From the NCBI RefSeq assembly GCF_036894955.1, contig NZ_CP145905.1, positions 503,501 to 567,500 of the forward strand: DNA of 64,000 bases, given 5' to 3'. The translations under genes were made by a program, and so were the position numbers. This document shows, one piece after another, positions 33,715 to 43,111 of this stretch (positions are counted from its first letter, which is position 1; every line of letters begins with the position of its first letter). This DNA comes from Paenibacillus sp. KS-LC4 (GTDB taxonomy: Bacteria; Bacillota; Bacilli; Paenibacillales; Paenibacillaceae). The notes beneath the pieces were generated by a model. It worked only from the letters and a program-made list of their open reading frames with translations, was not told the origin of the DNA and ran no database searches.

Positions 33715-35202
33715 TTAATGACCCATCATCATCGCAGGGTCCGGTTTATCCTCCTCTTGCTCGTGATCATCCTTCAGCTGCGGCTTGCGCAGGATGAGAC
33801 TTAATAATACTCCTGCTGCTGCAATGCCCGCTGATAGGAAGAAGGTATCGCCAAAGGCAAGTGACATATTATCCAGCATGTTGCTGCTAGCGCCAGCCTC
33901 GGACATATGAACCGTAAACTGTGACGAAAAATACCCCGTCAGACCAGCAATGGCAAAGGAGGTCACGACCTGCTGGCTAGCTGATGTCAAAGGCGTTACA
34001 CGGCTGACGAGTCTGCGCGGAGCAGAGTTCAACACATGGGTGTTAAGCGGCATCATGGACATGCCCATCCCCGCTCCCATCATGCCAATTGGGATCATAA
34101 CGAGACCGATGGGGGTATCCGCCCCAATTTGGGAAAGGGAGAACAAAGCGATTGTAATGATGGATAAACCCGTTAAAGCTAATGGGCGAGCGCCCAGCTT
34201 ATCGAATAGCTTACCGCTAATCGGCATAAAGATCATTGAGCAGATGGCCATCGGCAAAGTAGTAAGTCCGCTCTCAAGCGCAGAGAACCCGCGAACATTT
34301 TGCAGGTACAAAGGAATCATCAGCATGGACCCGAATAAGGCAATTTGTGAAATCCATGATAAAATAATACTGCGAGTAAAATCGGAGGAGCGGAACACGC
34401 GCAGCTCCAGCAGCGGTTGTTTTTGCAATAGCTCAACGATAATAAACACAATGAGCGCCGATCCGCCTACAATTAATCCGGTTAAGGTGCGAGTGGAGCC
34501 CCAGTCTGTTCCCCCTTCGCTGACACCGAATGCTAGCATAGCGAATGCGATAGGAGCAAGAATCATCCCCAAAATATCGAGCGCAGGAGCTTTCTGACGT
34601 TCAAGATTAGGCAGGAATTTATTCCCGACAATTAAAGCGGCAATACCGATGGGCAAATTGATTAGAAAAATCCAGTGCCATGACGCAAAGCCGATCAGCC
34701 AGCCGGATAATATCGGGCCAATGGCAGGGGCTAGCAGCATTGGAATTCCGAGCATCCCCATAACAGCGCCGCGTTTACTCGGCGGCGCCATTTTAAAGAT
34801 CATGGCCATACCGATAGGGGAAACCATGCCGCCGCCAACGCCTTGAATGATTCGAAACAATACAAGCTGCTCAGGCGTTTGTGCCAATGCGCATAGGATG
34901 GAGCCTAGTGTGAACAGCGCGATCGTAATAAGAAATATTCGTTTTGCCCCAAATTTATCGGTCATCCATCCGGCAAGCGGGATAACAGCGGATAGAGCCA
35001 GCGTATAGCCAGTAATTGCCCACTGAATGGTTTTGAGCGAGCTGTCGAAATACTCTTGCAGGTTAGGAACAGCGACATTGACGACGGTGCTGTCCAAAAT
35101 AACCATCATCATTCCAATAATGATGGCCAGAAGCGGTGCCAAAATTGATTTGATGGAAAATTCCGCCTCTGAGGCTAATTGTGAAGCATTTGGTGTAGAC
35201 AT
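33715..35202 (-). CDS. DHA2-family MFS drug exporter (EmrB/QacA type)
   Basis: A 495-residue, 14-helix major facilitator. Motif D1 (LDSTVVNVAVPNLQ) in helix 1, motif A (GWMTDKFGAKRIFL) and the GVGGGMVSPIGMAMI segment in helix 4 identify the EmrB/QacA drug:proton antiporters. The cytoplasmic C-terminus ends PDPAMMMGH, a Met/His-rich tip. Ribosome binding site GAGGAG precedes the ATG. It is divergent from a TetR-family gene across a 205-base gap with a palindromic site, the usual layout for a repressor-controlled efflux pump. Confidence 0.9.
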   Translation of the reverse strand: MSTPNASQLASEAEFSIKSILAPLLAIIIGMMMVILDSTVVNVAVPNLQEYFDSSLKTIQWAITGYTLALSAVIPLAGWMTDKFGAKRIFLITIALFTLGSILCALAQTPEQLVLFRIIQGVGGGMVSPIGMAMIFKMAPPSKRGAVMGMLGIPMLLAPAIGPILSGWLIGFASWHWIFLINLPIGIAALIVGNKFLPNLERQKAPALDILGMILAPIAFAMLAFGVSEGGTDWGSTRTLTGLIVGGSALIVFIIVELLQKQPLLELRVFRSSDFTRSIILSWISQIALFGSMLMIPLYLQNVRGFSALESGLTTLPMAICSMIFMPISGKLFDKLGARPLALTGLSIITIALFSLSQIGADTPIGLVMIPIGMMGAGMGMSMMPLNTHVLNSAPRRLVSRVTPLTSASQQVVTSFAIAGLTGYFSSQFTVHMSEAGASSNMLDNMSLAFGDTFFLSAGIAAAGVLLSLILRKPQLKDDHEQEEDKPDPAMMMGH

Positions 35203-35334
35203 TTGTAGGCTCCTCGCCCTCTCTTGGGTTTTGTATACCGATCTGAGCTCAAAGCACCAGTCAGCCTAGCAAGCTGCTCCTTGACGAAGGGGGAGTAAAT
35301 TGCGTAAAATTGACTAATGATTTCTTTGTAAAAC

Positions 35335-35344
35335 TGATCGGTCA
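35335..35344. promoter_or_regulatory. candidate TetR operator in the divergent gap
   Basis: TGATCGGTCA is an 8-of-10 symmetric palindrome (TGA-CGG-TCA) between the exporter and TetR genes, with TTGTAA just before it. It is the best palindrome in the gap, but short. Confidence 0.35.
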
Positions 35345-35407
35345 CGATAGGCTTTATTTTATCTTTTTTTTGTTGAAAGTCAAATGATTTTGAGAGAAGG
35401 GATTTTA

Positions 35408-36319
35408 TTGAGCCTGATTAGAGACAGAATTATTGAGTCTGCCGTCCGTTATTTTATGGAGAAGGGCTATGCTGCAACATCCATTCAGGATATTTCCGAT
35501 GATTGTGGAATCGCCAAAGGCTCCTTATATAAATATTTTCAGTCGAAGGAAGAACTATTCAAGGAAGTTCACAAAAGTCGGCAGCAGCTGTTGGAAGATC
35601 AGCTCGCAGGGATTGTTAAGGAAGAGGGGCTTTCGCCTCGCGAAGTTTTTATGCGGGAAACGGAAGTGACGCTGGAGTTTTTTATGGTCAACAAGTTTAT
35701 TATGCAGGAAATTAAGGAATTAATTAAAACGAAAAAAGAACTCGCTCCTTTTTTCATCCAAATGAGAACGATGATGTACGACCTTCATAAAAAAAGCCTG
35801 CTTCGCCTGCTTGGTGAACAAATAACGCCTCATATTTGGGATATGGTGACGGTATATGGCGGGATTATTAAAGAGTTCAACTTCCTGATGATTTTTGAAA
35901 ATAGGCCGATACGCATCCCGGATATTGCCCTATTTGTTTTGGAACGGATGGAGGAAATGGCTGCAAATATTTTGGCTAAGCAGGAGAAGCCTATTTTAAC
36001 GGACGTATTGATGTTCGATAGAATAAGCCCAGGAATGAAGTGCAAACAGATATCGTTTGAAGAGAAGCGCGGCCAATTGCTGGACGCCTTGCTCGCTGTT
36101 ATTAAGGAGCTAGCGCTTACAGGCTCTAGACGAGCCCAACTCGTCGATGCGACCGAGGCGCTTGCTGAGGAATTTGCACGTGACCAGCCCAAAGTGGTCA
36201 TTATCCAGGCGCTGCTTGGATTGCTTCAGCAGGAGCATGAGCTTAAGAGCCTCACCCTCCAGCTGGAGAAGTATGTGATGAAGCTCAAGAAGGATCATGT
36301 GGCTCCTGGCTCATGCTAA
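35408..36319 (+). CDS. TetR-family transcriptional regulator
   Basis: About 303 residues. The N-terminal TetR helix-turn-helix is clear ([19 protein letters not shown], residues about 24-42). The ligand-binding part is longer than usual (most TetR proteins have about 200 residues): after the normal helical body there is an additional C-terminal helical region of about 80 residues ([20 protein letters not shown] and on). I prefer the TTG start at 35408 with GAAGGG 6 bases upstream over the ATG at 35384. It likely represses the divergent exporter gene. Its last 35 bases overlap the end of the convergent MDR gene. Confidence 0.82.
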   Translation: MSLIRDRIIESAVRYFMEKGYAATSIQDISDDCGIAKGSLYKYFQSKEELFKEVHKSRQQLLEDQLAGIVKEEGLSPREVFMRETEVTLEFFMVNKFIMQEIKELIKTKKELAPFFIQMRTMMYDLHKKSLLRLLGEQITPHIWDMVTVYGGIIKEFNFLMIFENRPIRIPDIALFVLERMEEMAANILAKQEKPILTDVLMFDRISPGMKCKQISFEEKRGQLLDALLAVIKELALTGSRRAQLVDATEALAEEFARDQPKVVIIQALLGLLQQEHELKSLTLQLEKYVMKLKKDHVAPGSC

Positions 36320-37295
36320 TCCCTATGTTGCCGTACTGTTCACCGTCTTTCATGCGTTCAAAGGCCTCTTTGATTTGAGGGAGCCCGTACACGTGATCAA
36401 TGACAGGGTGCAGCTGGTGCTGCTCCATAAAAGTCAGCATTGCGGCGAATTCCTCGCGGCTGCCCATGGAAGTGCCGATCACACTGACCTGAGGGAAAAA
36501 TAGCGCCCGGATGGGTATCGTGATTTCATCCCCGGAGCTGGCGCCGAAGGTGACGATGCGTCCGTTCGGCTTGATAACCTCGAAATATTGTCCGAAGGTT
36601 GCCGGCCCAATGCTGTCCAGAATTAAATCAACGGCGTGCGGGCCCAAGCTGCGGCGCCAATCGCTATGGCTGTCTAATGCGCTGCTTGCCCCTTGGGCGA
36701 TAGCCGCCTGCTGCTTGGCTTTACTGCGGGAAGTTACACTTACCGTTGCCCCTGCTGCTAACGCCATCAGCATGGCGAAGGTAGCAACCCCGCCTCCAAT
36801 TCCCGGGATCAAAACATGCTCGCCCGGCTGCAATTGCCCTTTAGTGAACAGCGCCCTGTAGGCGGTCAAGGCGGATAGGGGCAGTACGCCTGCTTCTTCC
36901 CAGCTTAAATAAGCTGGCTTGGGGAAAACATTTGCTGCCGGAACAATGACATATTGGGCAAATGTCCCGTTCGTCGGACCGCCTAATATGCTTGGCACAG
37001 CAGGGACCTCGGCCGTTTTTTCCCATTCTAAGCAGGGATGTATAATGACCTCGTCGCCGAGCTTAGCGATTTTGGCATTCGCACCAACCGCCTCTACGAT
37101 ACCAGCCCCGTCCGAGCCGAGAATAAGCGGAGCATCGGCAGCAGTTCGCGCAGCCATTAGGAATAAATCCCGATGATTGATTCCGGCTGCCTTCATTCTT
37201 ATTTTGACCTCGCCCACACCGGGCAGTAAATTTGCGCCCTCTTCATAATTCAACCCCTCTAATCCACTTGCATTCTTATGTAAAACTGCCTTCAT
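36285..37295 (-). CDS. zinc-free MDR oxidoreductase, quinone-reductase-like
   Basis: About 336 residues of the medium-chain dehydrogenase/reductase fold: an N-terminal GroES-like domain ([25 protein letters not shown]) and a Rossmann domain with the NAD(P)H motif [24 protein letters not shown] (broken here by helix turns). The catalytic-zinc ligands of alcohol dehydrogenases are not conserved, and no structural-zinc Cys cluster is visible, so it is probably a quinone or enone reductase. The start at 37295 has AGGAGG 6-8 bases upstream. It is divergent from a LysR gene, which probably regulates it. Confidence 0.82.
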   Translation of the reverse strand: MKAVLHKNASGLEGLNYEEGANLLPGVGEVKIRMKAAGINHRDLFLMAARTAADAPLILGSDGAGIVEAVGANAKIAKLGDEVIIHPCLEWEKTAEVPAVPSILGGPTNGTFAQYVIVPAANVFPKPAYLSWEEAGVLPLSALTAYRALFTKGQLQPGEHVLIPGIGGGVATFAMLMALAAGATVSVTSRSKAKQQAAIAQGASSALDSHSDWRRSLGPHAVDLILDSIGPATFGQYFEVIKPNGRIVTFGASSGDEITIPIRALFFPQVSVIGTSMGSREEFAAMLTFMEQHQLHPVIDHVYGLPQIKEAFERMKDGEQYGNIGISMSQEPHDPS

Positions 37296-37384
37296 TTTAG
37301 CTCCTCCTATCATTAATGGTTGATGAAATACTTAGCTAACCGCATTGTACACAGTGAAAATCATTAGGTAAAATGATTGAATCA

Positions 37385-37397
37385 GATAGTCGCTATC
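37385..37397. promoter_or_regulatory. LysR-type dyad between the MDR and LysR genes
   Basis: GATAG-TCG-CTATC is a perfect 5-3-5 palindrome 33 bases before the LysR ATG. ATAG-N3-CTAT fits the general T-N11-A dyad of LysR regulators. Confidence 0.5.
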
Positions 37398-37429
37398 ATA
37401 AATAATCATAGTGGAAAAGAGGTGGTGAG

Positions 37430-38326
37430 ATGGAGAGCGGGGATTTGCGAATATTCCGTGCGGTTGCCCGTGAGGGCAGTGCGACGAAGGCGGCTGAATC
37501 GCTGAATTATGTGCAATCTAATGTTACAACCCGGATTCAATATTTGGAGTCGGAGTTGGGCCTCCCGCTATTCATTCGCTCCAATCGAGGGATGACATTA
37601 ACGGAGGCGGGAGAAAATCTTTTGAAATACGCAGACCGTATCTTAGACCTGTTGGAAGAAGCGGCTCGTACAACAAAATATGCTGGCGAGCCAGCGGGGC
37701 CGCTGCGAATCGGTTCGATTGAGACGACCGCAGCCACTCATTTGCTCCCCATGCTTACCCACTATCAGTCTGAGTTTCCTGACGTCCAGCTATCGTTAGC
37801 TACAGGCAGTACCCATTCGCTCGTGCAAAGGGTTATGAAGGGCGAGCTTGATGGCGCCTTTGTATATGGTCCGATCGAGGAGCGGGGAGTCAGTAGTTTA
37901 CGGGCATTTTCTGAGGAGCTGGTGCTCATATCGGAAGCTGGAGGTGGCAATATGGGCGATCTGCTAGCGAAGCCGATGCTTTTTTTTGACGTAGGCTGCA
38001 CGCATCGTGCCAGAGCGGAGCATTTTTTACACGCAAGCGGGCTAACCTTCTATGAAATTCGTGAGTTTGGGACATTGGATTTAATCGTGAAGGGTGTATC
38101 GTCAGGCTTTGGCGTCTCTTTGCTGCCCAAATCCTCAATTGCCAAGGCGGAAAGGGAGGGAGTAGTTGCGTCCCATCGACTGCCCGAGGCTTACCGGGAG
38201 CTGCCCGTCGAATTTATTTATCGCTCAGACATGTTGGACTCATGCTCATTATTAGGCCTGCTAGCGTTGATTGGAGTAGGGGTGAGGAGAGGTGAAAAAG
38301 AATTAGATTATTTAGGAGGCACGTAA
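37430..38326 (+). CDS. LysR-family transcriptional regulator
   Basis: A 298-residue regulator with the standard N-terminal winged helix (VAREGSATKAAESLNYVQSN, residues about 8-27, then VTTRIQYLESELGLPLFIRS) and a C-terminal periplasmic-binding-like effector domain. GAGGTGGTGAG lies just before the ATG. The divergent MDR oxidoreductase with a dyad in the gap is its likely target, and it may also regulate itself. The effector is unknown. Confidence 0.9.
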   Translation: MESGDLRIFRAVAREGSATKAAESLNYVQSNVTTRIQYLESELGLPLFIRSNRGMTLTEAGENLLKYADRILDLLEEAARTTKYAGEPAGPLRIGSIETTAATHLLPMLTHYQSEFPDVQLSLATGSTHSLVQRVMKGELDGAFVYGPIEERGVSSLRAFSEELVLISEAGGGNMGDLLAKPMLFFDVGCTHRARAEHFLHASGLTFYEIREFGTLDLIVKGVSSGFGVSLLPKSSIAKAEREGVVASHRLPEAYRELPVEFIYRSDMLDSCSLLGLLALIGVGVRRGEKELDYLGGT

Positions 38327-38340
38327 TCGTTCCCATCATT

Positions 38341-38390
38341 AAGAAGCCTTTCTCGACCGTTTGGATGACGGTAGGGGAAGGCTTCTTCTA
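38341..38390 (+). terminator. intrinsic terminator after the LysR gene
   Basis: AAGAAGCCTT (38341-38350) pairs with AAGGCTTCTT (38378-38387), with an inner ACCGT/ACGGT pair, followed by CTATAT. Long interrupted stem. Confidence 0.7.
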
Positions 38391-38501
38391 TATGCGAGCA
38401 GCAACGCTATGTATATTACAAATACGTCATTGCCTATTTAATAAATGAGACAGTTCAGCGGGCAGCCGTTTGCCTGCTTGCTAGCTCTGTATAACGAATG
38501 A

Positions 38502-39332
38502 CTAGGCGATATAAGGCTGCACAATCGCTTTCACTCGCTCCAGCCCCTCCCACATATCTCCCGGCCCATCGTAGACGAGCACGTAAGCGCCGTCGAATCC
38601 GGATGCTTGTACCTGATCGAGGCAGCGGCGAAGCTCGGCTTGATTGGGATGGCCATGCTCATTATTCATTGCTTTCACATGGATGGAAACGCTGCGCAGA
38701 GCCGTGCGGCCAATATCCTCATATTTGGCTGGCCCGCTGAAATTTCCGAAATCGGTAATCATATCAAGCGAAGCGCCTGCCTGCTCCAGCAGCTCCATAC
38801 AACTGTCGCCCACACTCGTTAGCAATTTAAAGTTTTCGGTTAGGACTTTCACCCTGCGCGCAGCACCATAGTCTACCAGCTTAACCAAAGCTTCAGCAGA
38901 CTGGCGAATGGCCGCGTGATCGGTTGGCTCCGCTTCCCCGGCGATAATGCGCACCTGCTTGGCGCCGCAAGCTGCCGCTACGTCAATCCATTGCTGCATC
39001 AGTTGATAGTCAGCTTCTCGGCGTTTCGCTTCGGGAGATGTAAGATCGCCATAATCGACGAGCAGTGTGTCAAAGGATAGACATGCAGCCGAAAAAGAAT
39101 CCTTTAGCTGCTCCAAATAGGCCGCATCCGTAGATGGAAAATGGAAATGGCACACCTCGATGGCTTGGTAGCCTTTAGCTGCTGCGACAGCTGGCAGCTC
39201 CAGCAGCGTCAGCTCTAAGGGCTGCTCATGATCCGTCGTTTGATGGGTTTGCGTCTCAGCGTCCCAAGACGTCCAATGAAGCGGGCCAAGCAGTCTATGT
39301 AGGCTCCAGCTGTTCAGCGATAAATATGACAT
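38502..39332 (-). CDS. sugar phosphate isomerase/epimerase-like TIM-barrel protein
   Basis: A 276-residue xylose-isomerase-like TIM barrel (AP_endonuc_2 family). Family features are VCHFHFPSTD-type strand ends with His, the LTENFKLL strand (metal-binding Glu), ITDFGNFSG (metal-binding Asp) and SIHVKAMNNEHGH (metal-binding His). Members isomerise or epimerise sugars such as inosose, tagatose or hydroxypyruvate, and the substrate here is not evident. The ribosome binding site is modest (AAGGCGGG). No sugar kinase or dehydrogenase is adjacent, so it seems to be a single-gene unit with its own promoter at 39377-39404. Confidence 0.8.
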   Translation of the reverse strand: MSYLSLNSWSLHRLLGPLHWTSWDAETQTHQTTDHEQPLELTLLELPAVAAAKGYQAIEVCHFHFPSTDAAYLEQLKDSFSAACLSFDTLLVDYGDLTSPEAKRREADYQLMQQWIDVAAACGAKQVRIIAGEAEPTDHAAIRQSAEALVKLVDYGAARRVKVLTENFKLLTSVGDSCMELLEQAGASLDMITDFGNFSGPAKYEDIGRTALRSVSIHVKAMNNEHGHPNQAELRRCLDQVQASGFDGAYVLVYDGPGDMWEGLERVKAIVQPYIA

Positions 39333-39680
39333 ATAACATCCCGCCTTATCTTTTATGTGAATTACATAATAAGGTTATTGTACCACGCGCAAAATTTGCC
39401 GCAAGAGAATTTCCATTTTTCACAAAGCTTTGCTGTGGGCCGCGAGGAGCTAGGACAATAGGGGACAAATGCAATAGAACGCAAGAATATTGTCGAAATC
39501 AATCGAATGAGGGGCAAATGCAGACAAAGCCCGAATTTGAATATAAGAGTCGAGGCCCTTGCTGCTGCCTCTGATATAAGCGATGATTTTAGGAAAAGCA
39601 CGGTTTCCCTGTAGCTTGCTGCGGGCTAAGCCTTTTCCAAGCGAGGGAGCCGGGCGAGGAATGGAGTGAACGACTAATCT
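39333..39680. other. 348-base intergenic stretch between divergent genes
   Basis: It holds the minus-strand promoter at 39377-39404. The remaining 270 bases show no hairpin, no small gene with a ribosome binding site and no clear plus-strand promoter, although one must exist for the exported protein gene at 39681. Confidence 0.5.
39377..39404 (-). promoter_or_regulatory. promoter of the TIM-barrel gene
   Basis: Minus-strand TTGCGG (39399-39404), 16 bases, TACAAT (39377-39382), 45 bases before the ATG. Confidence 0.55.
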
Positions 39681-40742
39681 ATGAAAACACTTAAATCGGC
39701 TATGCTTCTCGGACTTATGCTTTGTCTGCTGCTGCCTTACACGGCCTTAGCAGAGGGCGGTTCCAGCGGTTCCAGTTCCAATCAAGTGATTAATGCCAAG
39801 CCGCTTATCGTCGATCTGGCCTTTGATGGGCAGAAGCTGGCGCTGCCAAGCGGGCAGTATGTGTTTGTATATAAGAGCCGGACTTATGTTCCAGTTAGAT
39901 TCGTCTCTTATGCGCTACAGAAGACAGTGAAATGGAGTAGCGAATCGGCGACGGTAACCGTAGCTGAGCCAACGGCGGAGGAAGCATCGGCATTGAAAGA
40001 GCAGCTTGCGGGCATGCTTGCCAATAAAGCCGATAATGCGGAGGTGTCTGCCGCACCAGCTTTGCTTCGCCTTGCTCCAGTACAAGCAGCCTTCGTATTT
40101 GAAGGGAAGGAGCAGGACTTGCCCGTAAATCAGTCGGCTTTTTATTATAAAGGCTCGATTTATGTGCCTATTCGCTTTATGGCGGAAGCATTAGACGCTA
40201 CGATCAAGTGGGACAGCACTGGCGCTGTAACAGGGGAAACCGCCGCATATCAGCAGGAAAAGGCGGAGGCTGACGGCAGTGAAGGAGGCGGAGTAGACTC
40301 AGCGGTCAGCGGCGGTACTCAGCCGGGTACTGCTGAAGGCAACCAAACAGGCATAGGCGGAAGCGGCCAGCCAAGCACAGGCGGAAGCACTCAGCCTGGA
40401 AGCGGCGGCGGAATAATCGACAATACGCCGAAGCTGGCGTATGAGGTCATTACAAGCGAGGCGGAAGCCAAGCTTGAAACGCTCAAAAACGAAGCTACCT
40501 CAACGCTGACGAATTTGTATATGGCATTTGTGGGAGCGCGGGATGAAGCGACTAAGGAGCAGGTGAAGCTGCAAGCAAAGACAGAGGTTGCCCGAATTAA
40601 TAGTGATTTTGAAGCGATATTAGCGGATACGTCAGCGAGGTTGACGGCAAACGGGCACAGCACAGCCGTTATTGCAGAGTACCGCGCCGCATTTGAGAAG
40701 GATTTGGCGACTGTGCTTTCCTATGCTGAATCGTTGGCATAA
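39681..40742 (+). CDS. exported protein with copper-amine-oxidase N-terminal-like domains
   Basis: A 353-residue exported protein: signal peptide (1-24, ending ALA), then two related copies of the copper amine oxidase N-terminal-like fold (about 36-95 and 135-185, each with the F-x-G-K/Q-x-x-x-L-P-x-x-Q and YVPVRFVSYAL / YVPIRFMAEAL signatures), a Gly/Ser-rich low-complexity linker (about 200-245, with GGSTQPGSGGG-like runs), and a C-terminal helical region (about 255-350, Lys/Glu/Ala-rich). No catalytic oxidase domain is present. This domain is common on Paenibacillus surface proteins and its role there is unclear. GGAGTG lies far upstream of the ATG, so the start is less certain. Confidence 0.8.
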   Translation: MKTLKSAMLLGLMLCLLLPYTALAEGGSSGSSSNQVINAKPLIVDLAFDGQKLALPSGQYVFVYKSRTYVPVRFVSYALQKTVKWSSESATVTVAEPTAEEASALKEQLAGMLANKADNAEVSAAPALLRLAPVQAAFVFEGKEQDLPVNQSAFYYKGSIYVPIRFMAEALDATIKWDSTGAVTGETAAYQQEKAEADGSEGGGVDSAVSGGTQPGTAEGNQTGIGGSGQPSTGGSTQPGSGGGIIDNTPKLAYEVITSEAEAKLETLKNEATSTLTNLYMAFVGARDEATKEQVKLQAKTEVARINSDFEAILADTSARLTANGHSTAVIAEYRAAFEKDLATVLSYAESLA

Positions 40743-40812
40743 TGCCCTGTATGAAGCAAGCAGCTTTTTTTAAAGCGGGCAGGTCGCTGCGGCCGATTTA
40801 TAGTTAATCGTT

Positions 40813-40857
40813 GAAAAGCTCCCCGGTTCACTGCGGGGGCTTTTCGTTTATTTTTTT
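40813..40857 (+). terminator. intrinsic terminator after the exported protein gene
   Basis: GAAAAGCTCCCCG (40813-40825) pairs with CGGGGGCTTTTC (40834-40845) around an 8-base loop, then GTTTATTTTTTT. Confidence 0.88.
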
Positions 40858-40970
40858 AAAAGCATTGCGTTAGCAAGTTGTAGCTAGGAATGTAAATTTG
40901 ATACAATTAGGATCAATTATGAAACATTTTGTTTCGAAAGAGCAGAATGAAGGGATAGGAGCTGATCAAG

Positions 40971-41492
40971 GTGGAAACTAGGAGCAACCGTTATATAATA
41001 GGGATATGGCTTGTTATTTTGGCCGCTTGGATTTTGTTTGTGTTTCATCTCTCCTCGCAGTCCTTTGACCAGCAGACGATAAGGCCGAAGCTGCAAGCTT
41101 GGATTGGGAAGGAGCAGCTGATCCGCCTGTTGCCTGATTTATCCATTACGTATTTAGGCAAGACGATTGAGGCCAAAACGAACCCGTATCATTTTGTTGA
41201 ATTTATTTTTCGCAAGAGCGCCCATCTGTTCGTTTATGCTATGCTAGGAGCAATCTGGTTTATGCTGCTGCGGGTCGTCATGAAGGGTCGTTTGCTTGCG
41301 CCGGCGATGCTGTCGATTGTTGCGGCGGTGAGTTTGGCGGCGCTTGATGAGCGCAATCAGTTAACCAGTCTGAACCGGACGGGCAACCGTATGGATGTGG
41401 TCGTTGATTTTACAGGAGCGTGCATCGGAATTGCGGTGTGCTTGCTGCTGCTGGCAATGGTAAAGCTGTTTTTCAGAAAAGGAAGGCGATAG
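40971..41492 (+). CDS. VanZ-family membrane protein
   Basis: A 173-residue protein with four hydrophobic helices (about 9-28, 70-100, 108-125 and 138-165). Conserved VanZ features are FHLSSQSFDQQT after helix 1, RKSAHLFVYAMLGA in the second helix and DERNQLTSLNRTGNRMDVVVDFTGA near the end, where the family has its E/D-x-x-Q...R-x-x-D-x-x-x-N/D pattern. VanZ itself gives low teicoplanin resistance, but most chromosomal homologues have no known role. It starts at GTG with AGGAG about 8 bases upstream. It is followed by pncB after 90 bases. Confidence 0.85.
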   Translation: METRSNRYIIGIWLVILAAWILFVFHLSSQSFDQQTIRPKLQAWIGKEQLIRLLPDLSITYLGKTIEAKTNPYHFVEFIFRKSAHLFVYAMLGAIWFMLLRVVMKGRLLAPAMLSIVAAVSLAALDERNQLTSLNRTGNRMDVVVDFTGACIGIAVCLLLLAMVKLFFRKGRR

Positions 41493-41582
41493 CCGTTTCA
41501 CTTAGGCAGCACCGCTGTTCATCAGGCCTGGACAATCCTTCTTCACAGCCCCTGTCAGACATCATTTAGAACGGAGTGACTT

Positions 41583-43031
41583 GTGTCTGTGAATAACGCA
41601 AACTTAACGCTGCATACGGATAAATATCAGATCAACATGATGTATGCGCATTGGAAAAATGGAACGGCAGATACGCCGGCAGTATTCGAGGCGTATTTCC
41701 GCAAGCTACCTTTTGGCAATGGATATGCTGTATTTGCGGGACTTGAACGCATAGTGAAATATATGGAAGAGCTGTGCTTTGGCGAAGAGGAGCTTGCCTA
41801 CTTGGCTGAGCAGGAGGAGCAGTACGAGCCCGCTTTTCTCGAACGGCTGCGACAGTTTCGCTTCAACGGCAGTATGTATGCGATGGAGGAAGGCACGATC
41901 GTATTCGCTAATGAGCCGCTTATTCGCGTAGAGGGTACGATATTTGAATCGCAGCTTATTGAGACGGCGCTGCTGAACTTTATGAATTATCAGACGCTGA
42001 TTGCGACGAAGGCCTCGCGTATTGTGCAGGTCGCGGACGGCGATACGCTGCTGGAGTTTGGGACAAGGCGGGCGCAGGAGGCGGATGCCGCCGTCTGGGG
42101 CGCGCGTGCCGCTTATATCGCCGGCTTCCATGCGACGTCCAATATGCGCGCGGGAATGCTGTTCGGCATCCCGGCTAAAGGGACGCATGCCCACTCCTGG
42201 GTGCAGGGGCATGATACCGAGGAGGAGGCCTTCATGAAATATGCCGAGGCGCTGCCGGATCAGGTAACGCTGCTCGTCGATACGTACGATACGCTGGAAA
42301 GCGGCGTGCCGAATGCGATTAAGACCGCTCGTTGGTTGGAGAGCCAAGGCAAGCAGCTCAGCGCGATTCGCCTCGACAGCGGCGACCTCGCGCTATTGTC
42401 CAAGGAGGCGCGCAAGCAGCTGGATGCTGCGGGGCTGCCGCATGTGAAGATCGTGGCATCGAATGATCTCGATGAGACGCTGATCTTTAACCTCAAGGCG
42501 CAGGGGGCGCGCATTGATACGTGGGGTGTGGGCACGCAGCTGATTACCGCTGCGGACCAGCCTTCGCTGGGCGGCGTATACAAGCTGACCGCTCGCTGGA
42601 AGGACGGGCGTTACGTGCCCGTCATCAAGCTGTCTGCGAATCCCGAGAAGGTGACGACGCCGGGGCGCAAGGATGTATTCCGTATCCGCAACCTGAATAC
42701 GGGGAAGGCGCGTGCCGATTATATTGCATTACGCGGCGAGGAAGAGAAGCCGGATGGCAGCAGGCTGAAGCTGTTTGATCCGCTGCACCCGTATTTGTAC
42801 AAATACGTGAACGGCTATGAGGCTGTTCCGCTGCTGAAATGTATTTTCGACAAGGGCAGCCTCGTATATGAGCTGCCGTCCCTTGCGCAGGTTAGGCAGT
42901 TTCATCAGGAGCAGCTGAGCAGCTTTCTGCCGGAAGTGAAGCGCAAGCTGAACCCGGAATTTTACCCGATTCATTTAAGCGAGAAAACGTGGCAGATGAA
43001 GATGGATTTGATTCAGCAGCATCAAGAGTAG
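41583..43031 (+). CDS. pncB: nicotinate phosphoribosyltransferase
   Basis: A 482-residue enzyme joining nicotinate to phosphoribosyl pyrophosphate in NAD salvage, with ATP hydrolysis. Family features include the N-terminal LHTDKYQINMMYAHWKNG, the FEAYFRKLPFGNGYAVFAGL strand, EFGTRRAQEADAAVWGARAA with the conserved Arg-Arg, the KGTHAHSWVQ motif with the autophosphorylated His, and the IRLDSGDLALLSKEAR substrate loop. The length fits the longer bacterial/archaeal form. It starts at GTG with GGAGTG 7 bases upstream. It is followed closely by an IF-3-like gene, perhaps on the same transcript. Confidence 0.93.
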   Translation: MSVNNANLTLHTDKYQINMMYAHWKNGTADTPAVFEAYFRKLPFGNGYAVFAGLERIVKYMEELCFGEEELAYLAEQEEQYEPAFLERLRQFRFNGSMYAMEEGTIVFANEPLIRVEGTIFESQLIETALLNFMNYQTLIATKASRIVQVADGDTLLEFGTRRAQEADAAVWGARAAYIAGFHATSNMRAGMLFGIPAKGTHAHSWVQGHDTEEEAFMKYAEALPDQVTLLVDTYDTLESGVPNAIKTARWLESQGKQLSAIRLDSGDLALLSKEARKQLDAAGLPHVKIVASNDLDETLIFNLKAQGARIDTWGVGTQLITAADQPSLGGVYKLTARWKDGRYVPVIKLSANPEKVTTPGRKDVFRIRNLNTGKARADYIALRGEEEKPDGSRLKLFDPLHPYLYKYVNGYEAVPLLKCIFDKGSLVYELPSLAQVRQFHQEQLSSFLPEVKRKLNPEFYPIHLSEKTWQMKMDLIQQHQE

Positions 43032-43111
43032 CAGCGCGATTAGCTGTATCATGAGCTGCGATTAGCTGGACGACTAAAATAGAACAGAGCAGCAGAAAGA
43101 AGGTTGTTACG

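Noticed and set aside
40971..41492. Calling the VanZ-like gene part of a glycopeptide resistance cluster
   Set aside because: No vanHAX or vanRS genes are nearby; stand-alone VanZ homologues are common in Bacillales.
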